Origin: Nocardia otitidiscaviarum NBRC 14405
GTDB taxonomy: Bacteria > Actinomycetota > Actinomycetes > Mycobacteriales > Mycobacteriaceae
Assembly: GCF_000308635.1 (NCBI RefSeq)
Contig: NZ_BAGD01000074.1
Span: 95,746-159,745 of the forward strand
Length of the DNA stretch: 64,000 bases
Reading direction: 5' to 3'
Shown here: positions 60,123 through 64,000 of the stretch, piece by piece
Numbering within the stretch: the stretch's first letter is position 1
How the letters are laid out: each line of letters opens with the position of its first letter
Position numbers and translations under genes: made by a program
The notes under the pieces: model-generated
What the model was told of the DNA's origin: nothing
Seen by the model: only the letters and a program-made list of their open reading frames with translations
Databases searched by the model: none

Positions 60123-60785
60123 GTGCGATTGGCAGTGGTCGAAGACGACGACGGGGTCGGCGACGCGCTCGTCGAGGCCCTCAATGCCCGCGGGCACGCC
60201 GCCGACCGGATGCGCCGCGGCGCGGACCTGCTCACCGCGCACCGCGGCTACGACGCTGTCATCCTCGACCTCGGACTGCCCGACGCCGACGGGCTCCAGG
60301 TGCTGCGGCAGCTGCGCGAGGTGTCCGCGGTGCCGGTGGTGATCCTCACCGCGCGCAGTGACGAACGCTCCATCGTGCGCGGATTGCGCGGCGGCGCGGA
60401 CGATTACGTGATCAAACCGCCGCGCATCGCCGAACTGACGGCCCGATTGGAGACCGTCACCCGCCGCGCCGCGCTCACCGCCGCCGAACCCGCGCCGCAC
60501 CTCGTGGAGACCGGGGATGTGCGGGTGGATCTGGCCGCGCGGCGCGTCGAGGTGGCCGGGCGGCCGATCGCGTTGACCACCAAGGAATTCGAGCTGGTCG
60601 AAGCGCTGGTGGAGCGGCCCGGGGCGGCGGTGAGCCGCCAGCAGTTGATGGACCGTATCTGGGGTGACGCGTTCGTCGCCGTCTCTCGCTCCCTGGATGT
60701 GCACATGACCGGGCTGCGCGCCAAACTCGACCGGCCGGGACTCATCACCACCATTCGCGGCTACGGCTACCGCTGGGGTGCGTGA
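60123..60785 (+). CDS. OmpR/TctD-type response regulator
   Basis: 220 residues from GTG 60123. Receiver with acidic pocket (VVEDDDGVGD), phosphoacceptor Asp49 in VILDLGLPDADG, and VILTARSDERSIVRGLRGGA. The Lys switch is in DDYVIKPP. The winged helix (residues about 125-220) shows LTTKEFELVEALVERPGAAV and SLDVHMTGLRAKLDRPGLI. It is immediately followed by its kinase gene. It resembles TctD-like regulators of carboxylate uptake, which suits the neighbours. Confidence 0.93.
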   Translation: MRLAVVEDDDGVGDALVEALNARGHAADRMRRGADLLTAHRGYDAVILDLGLPDADGLQVLRQLREVSAVPVVILTARSDERSIVRGLRGGADDYVIKPPRIAELTARLETVTRRAALTAAEPAPHLVETGDVRVDLAARRVEVAGRPIALTTKEFELVEALVERPGAAVSRQQLMDRIWGDAFVAVSRSLDVHMTGLRAKLDRPGLITTIRGYGYRWGA

Positions 60786-62381
60786 ATGCGGCGACGGCTG
60801 CTCATCGCGCTCACCGTCTTCGCGACGCTGGCGGTGCTGGCGTTCGCCATACCGCTGTGCGTGACGGCGGCGACCAGCAGCACCCAGCGGCTGATCCTCG
60901 GCCGCACCGGCGACGCCGACCGCTTCGCCACCCTCGCCGACACCGCCGCCGCCACTGGAGACGCGCGGGCGTTGCGCAGTGAGGCGCTGCGCTACCGCGA
61001 ACTGTACGGCGAGGCGGTGCTGATCGTGGACGCGCGCGGTGAGCCGGTGGTGAACGCGGGCGCCGATCTCGACGACCCACGGCTGGCGGCCACGGCCGTG
61101 GAGGCGCGGCGCAACCAGCGACCGCCACTGGTGGGCCGACTCGCGCCGTGGGGGCCCGAGGAACTGCTCATCGCCCGGCCGGTCGGCACCGGAGCGCAGG
61201 TGAACGGCGCGGTGGTGATCGTGGCGAGCACCGCGCACGCCCGCGCCGACATCACCCGGGTGTGGCTGCTGGTGGCCGCCGGGGCGCTGCTCGCCATGGC
61301 CGTGTTCACCGCCTTGGCCCTGGTGGTGAGCCGGTGGGTGCTGCGCCCGCTGGCGCGGCTGTCCGACGCGGTGACCGCGCTGACCGCCAGTCTGCCCAAA
61401 CCCCGCGCGGCCGCACCCATGACCCGCCGCTACGGTGGACCGCCCGAGGTGCGCGCGGTGGCCGAATCGGTGGACACCATGGCCGCGGCGGTGCGCGACT
61501 CCATCCGGGCACAGCACCGCCTGATCGCCGACACCGCGCACGCCATGCGAAATCCACTCGCCGCCTTGACTATTCGACTCGATTCGCTGGAGCCCGCGAT
61601 TCCCGACGCGGCGGCCGCCACCTTCCGGGGCGCGAGCCGGGAAGTGGAGCGGCTGACCGGACTGCTCGACGACCTGCTGAGCCTGGCCGTCGCCGAGGGA
61701 GCCGAATTCGATCCCGCCGACGCACCCGCCTGCGACGCGGTGCAGGTGGTGCGGGATCGGGTCGACGCCTGGCACACCGCCTTCGACCACGCCGGGCTCA
61801 CCCTCACCGCCGACGTCCCCGCCGCCGCGGAGGCGGCCGTCCCCGCCACGGCGCTGGCACAGATTCTCGATGTGGCACTGAGCAACGCGTGCCGCTATGC
61901 GGGAGCGGGCGCACACGCCCGCATCACGGTGACGACAGACGCCGACGCGGCCATCGACCCGCACCGGCTGGACACGCACGGCCTCGATTCGCGCCCCGGC
62001 AGCTCTCACCACCGCAGCTCCCGCCGCCCTGAATCCCTTCGCGCCGGGTCTCCTCACCCTGAATCTCTTCGTACCGGATCCCTTCGCCCCGAAGCTCTTC
62101 GTTTCGGCACCACGATGCCCCCGCGCACCGACGGCCCACCCGCGAACCGGGTGAGCGTCACTGTCGCCGACAACGGTGTCGGCGTGCCGGACAGCGAACT
62201 CGAGCGCCTCACCACCCGCTTCTTCCGCGGCGAATCCGCCCGCGGCACCGGCGGTTCCGGCCTCGGCCTGCCCATCGCGGCCGCGTTGACGAAAACCAAC
62301 CACGGCACCCTGTCCATCACCGCCGAACAACCACACGGCCTGGCGCTGACGGTCAGCTTCCCGACGGCGGTGCGCCCATGA
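60786..62381 (+). CDS. Sensor histidine kinase (TctE-like) with repeat insertion in the ATPase domain
   Basis: 531 residues starting right after the regulator stop. Membrane segments at about residues 7-28 and 158-181 flank a 130-residue sensor domain; a HAMP-like RPLARLSDAVTALTASL follows. His252 in IADTAHAMRNPLAALTIRL is the phosphoacceptor. The ATPase domain has LSNACRYAGAGAHARITVTT, then an inserted hydrophilic segment (residues about 393-450) with three copies of a 10-residue unit (PESLRAGSPH type), then VADNGVGVPDSELERL and GTGGSGLGLPIAAALT. Catalytic motifs are intact, so the kinase is probably active. Confidence 0.9.
   Translation: MRRRLLIALTVFATLAVLAFAIPLCVTAATSSTQRLILGRTGDADRFATLADTAAATGDARALRSEALRYRELYGEAVLIVDARGEPVVNAGADLDDPRLAATAVEARRNQRPPLVGRLAPWGPEELLIARPVGTGAQVNGAVVIVASTAHARADITRVWLLVAAGALLAMAVFTALALVVSRWVLRPLARLSDAVTALTASLPKPRAAAPMTRRYGGPPEVRAVAESVDTMAAAVRDSIRAQHRLIADTAHAMRNPLAALTIRLDSLEPAIPDAAAATFRGASREVERLTGLLDDLLSLAVAEGAEFDPADAPACDAVQVVRDRVDAWHTAFDHAGLTLTADVPAAAEAAVPATALAQILDVALSNACRYAGAGAHARITVTTDADAAIDPHRLDTHGLDSRPGSSHHRSSRRPESLRAGSPHPESLRTGSLRPEALRFGTTMPPRTDGPPANRVSVTVADNGVGVPDSELERLTTRFFRGESARGTGGSGLGLPIAAALTKTNHGTLSITAEQPHGLALTVSFPTAVRP
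62028..62107 (+). repeat. 30-bp tandem repeat inside the kinase gene
   Basis: About 2.7 copies beginning at 62028, 62058 and 62088. Each encodes ten residues of the pattern PE(S/A)LRxGxxx. Length differences between strains would stay in frame. Confidence 0.75.
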
Positions 62382-62815
62382 CCGGATGCCACCAGACGAA
62401 GTCGGAACACGACAGCGGCGCGGCCACCCGCCCCGCTGCTCCCGCTGCCGCTCCACGGCTCGATCCGGCGATGGATGGGAGACGCACGTGGATCGCGGCC
62501 GCCGTACCCGGCGATGACACGTGCGGCACACCAGGCGGCCACCTGCCGCGACCGACCTCGACGGCCGCGTCCAGCGGGCCCGGCACCGATACGGCAGACA
62601 TCGGCACGGTCACGGCCTCGACGATGCCCGCGCTCCAGCGGAAGTTCGCGCGCGGCTCAACTACTTCCAGCGACACCCACACGGCCGGGTGCGACACGCA
62701 CGGCACGGCGGCGAGAGTTCCCCCGCACGGGGGCCACCGTCGCGCACGTGCCGCCATCCGCACTCCGAGTGACATCCCGGGCACACGTGAGCGCCTCGAG
62801 CAGGAGGTGCCGTGA
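62378..62815 (+). CDS. Hypothetical protein coupled to the sensor kinase
   Basis: 145 residues; ATG 62378 overlaps the kinase TGA by 4 bp. The sequence is Thr/Ala/Pro/His-rich and without a recognisable domain (SGPGTDTADIGTVTASTMPA, then GCDTHGTAARVPPHGGHRRA). The C-terminus RLEQEVP is followed by a TGATG coupling to the next small ORF. High GC at third positions and coupling at both ends support expression, but low complexity leaves doubt. Confidence 0.45.
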   Translation: MTGCHQTKSEHDSGAATRPAAPAAAPRLDPAMDGRRTWIAAAVPGDDTCGTPGGHLPRPTSTAASSGPGTDTADIGTVTASTMPALQRKFARGSTTSSDTHTAGCDTHGTAARVPPHGGHRRARAAIRTPSDIPGTRERLEQEVP

Positions 62816-62908
62816 TGTCCACGCGCCACCTCCCGCAACCGACTTCCCGGCTGACACCCCGGCCGCATGCGGCCATGCTCGAGTGGGAGGTGCCGTGATG
62901 GTCACGCG
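62795..62908 (+). repeat. Duplicated translation-initiation region (31 bp, two copies 83 bp apart)
   Basis: CTCGAG-n-n-GGAGGTGCCGTGATG occurs at 62795 and again at 62878. Each copy contains a ribosome binding site, a stop and an overlapping start. Confidence 0.65.
62815..62898 (+). CDS. 27-residue coupled ORF before the TAXI gene
   Basis: ATG 62815 after GGAGGTGCCG; the TGA (62896-62898) shares one base with the TAXI ATG. Its end (MLEWEVP) copies the end of the preceding ORF (RLEQEVP), and the initiation regions of this ORF and the TAXI gene are a 31-bp direct repeat with 27 identities (62795-62825 and 62878-62908). The ORF thus seems to come from a tandem duplication. Confidence 0.45.
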   Translation: MSTRHLPQPTSRLTPRPHAAMLEWEVP

Positions 62909-63811
62909 GCGGCGATTCCTGACCGCCGTATCCGTCGCTGTCGGGCTCACCGCCGTGGGTGGGTGCGGGGGCGGCGATGTGCCGACCGTGCGGATGGCGG
63001 CGGGGGAGCCGGGCGGTTTCTACGACGCGTTCGCGCGGCTGCTGGCGGCCACGGCGGAGCGGGCGGGGACGGTGCGGATCGAACCGGTGACCACGGCCGG
63101 GTCGCTGGCGAATCTGGAGTTGCTGATGCGCGGGGAGGTGGATACCGCACTGGCACTGGCCGATTCGGTGGTCGCCGCGGCGCCGGGACCGCTGGCGGTC
63201 GGGCGGGTGTACGAGAACTATCTGCAACTGGTGGTGCGGGCCGACAGTCCGGTCCGGCGGGTCGCGGATCTGCGCGGGGCGCGGATCAATCTGGGCAACA
63301 CCGGTTCCGGGGCCACCGCGTCGGGGGAGAAGCTGTTGCGCGCGGCCGGGGTGGACCCCGCGACCGAGGTGACGGCCACCCACCTGCCGCTGTCCGACGC
63401 GGCCACCGCGCTGGTCGCCGGGCGGCTCGACGCGCTGCTGTGGGCGGGCGGGGTCCCCACGGCCGCCCTCGACATTCCGGCCACCATGCGCCTGGTCGAC
63501 CTCGCCGACGTCACCGCCGCCATGCGCGACCGCTTCGGCTACCTCTACGACCCGGTGCTGGTACCCGCCGACGCCTACCCGCACACCCCAGCCGTGCGCA
63601 CCATCGGCATCGCCAACCTCCTCGTCGCCGCCCCGACCCTGTCGGACACCGCGACCGCGGCATTGACCGACCTGCTGGTCGGGACGCCGACGCACTGGTG
63701 CCCGCCGAGGCGGCGGGCACCCAGTTCCTCGACGTGCGCTCCCTGATCGACACCGCCGGCATCGCCCTGCATCCGGGCGCGGCGCGGGTGTACCGCGACC
63801 GACACGGGTGA
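62898..63811 (+). pseudogene. TAXI-type TRAP solute-binding lipoprotein, frameshifted near the 3' end
   Basis: MVTRRRFLTAVSVAVGLTAV ends in a GGC lipobox with a twin-arginine start. The TAXI domain is clear: AGEPGGFYDAFARLLAATAE, DTALALADSVVAAAPGPLAV, YENYLQLVVRADSPVRRVAD and GATASGEKLLRAAGV. Near 63690 the expected C-terminus moves to another frame: ADALVPAEAAGTQFLDVRSL then IALHPGAARVYRDRHG, ending at 63811. In its own frame the ORF would end at 63746 with an unrelated tail. Either a recent indel or a sequencing error. No TRAP membrane gene is present, so it may serve the sensor kinase. Confidence 0.8.
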
Positions 63812-64000
63812 GCGCGGACCGTAGACAGGGGGCATCCGCGCAGGGCGCACATCACCGGTCGAGGCCCGAACACGACCCACACGCCGCCCACGCGACGGCC
63901 GGGGGCGCGACGGCGACCCGTGCGGCGATCTCCGCCGAATCGGCGGCGGGCACACGGGAAGCGCCGACCCGAACGGCACATGCCGACGCCGCGTGCGGGG

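Noticed and set aside
60015..62531. An 838-codon open frame on the minus strand
   Set aside because: It lies opposite the response regulator and histidine kinase genes. Composition is that of a shadow frame and there is no ribosome binding site.
62353..62868. 171-codon minus-strand ORF opposite the coupled small ORFs
   Set aside because: No ribosome binding site, and the plus-strand frames here have start/stop overlaps with both neighbours, which is better support.
63575..63979. Minus-strand ORFs at the right edge
   Set aside because: They are shadows of the TAXI gene and of GC-rich non-coding sequence; 63812-64000 shows no convincing gene on either strand.

Overview
The window is high-GC actinobacterial chromosome. 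It most resembles Nocardia or a close mycolic-acid-containing relative. Supporting signs are a mycothiol ligase (MshC), mycobacterial-type integration host factor (mIHF), F420/deazaflavin-type oxidoreductases, an MmpL exporter, an MTB12-like lipoprotein, a GabD2-type succinate-semialdehyde dehydrogenase and two FadD ligases. Several genes keep the order of the M. tuberculosis Rv2141c-Rv2130c block (M20 peptidase, PEBP protein, pyrD, lppL-like lipoprotein, uppP, histidine phosphatase, DUF3090, SCO1664-family, mshC). Here that block is split by two accessory inserts of about 7 kb. No CRISPR array, rRNA or recognisable riboswitch was seen.

Layout. 0-13.5 kb: the 5' part of a NIT/HAMP sensor kinase, gabD2, a methyltransferase, a GAF-regulator/small ORF/DUF779 operon, a luciferase-like oxidoreductase, a NarL-type two-component pair, a Tat-type multicopper oxidase, and two related coiled-coil proteins. 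13.6-17.9 kb: a complete but decayed Tn3-family transposon. It has 21-bp inverted ends and a 5-bp target duplication (CACAG). Its tyrosine recombinase and transposase are frameshifted; its methyltransferase cargo is intact. 18-20.5 kb: BCCT osmolyte transporter, terminator, tRNA-Leu(GAG), mihF. 20.8-29.2 kb: a Sel1-repeat protein, a small lipoprotein, a DDN-type nitroreductase, and two copies of an unrecognised ~405-residue family, each preceded by a coupled small ORF. An imine-reductase-like gene and a divergent HxlR regulator lie between the two copies. The M20 peptidase and PEBP genes follow.

29.3-36.1 kb is the most unusual accessory region. After an acyl-CoA synthetase comes a minus-strand operon of two GTP cyclohydrolase II homologues flanking a PfkB-type protein that has lost its catalytic Asp. 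One cyclohydrolase keeps the Tyr equivalent to E. coli Tyr105 and carries a membrane tail; the other has Leu at that position. CGGCAATTGCCG-type palindromes lie upstream of and inside the operon. Three tandem copies of a small unrecognised protein family follow.

36.4-51.7 kb: pyrD, DUF5703 and an lppL-like gene; then an insert with a lipoprotein, MmpL, a toxin-antitoxin module, hmuTUV heme uptake and an aldo/keto reductase; then uppP through mshC. 51.7-64 kb: an F420/NADP-reductase-like gene, a 987-residue SRPBCC-thiolase-crotonase fusion, an epoxide-hydrolase-like enzyme and a second FadD. The window ends with a KgtP-like carboxylate symporter next to a response regulator, a histidine kinase, two small coupled ORFs and a TAXI-type solute-binding lipoprotein with a frameshift near its 3' end. 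That last group looks like a carboxylate sensing and uptake locus.
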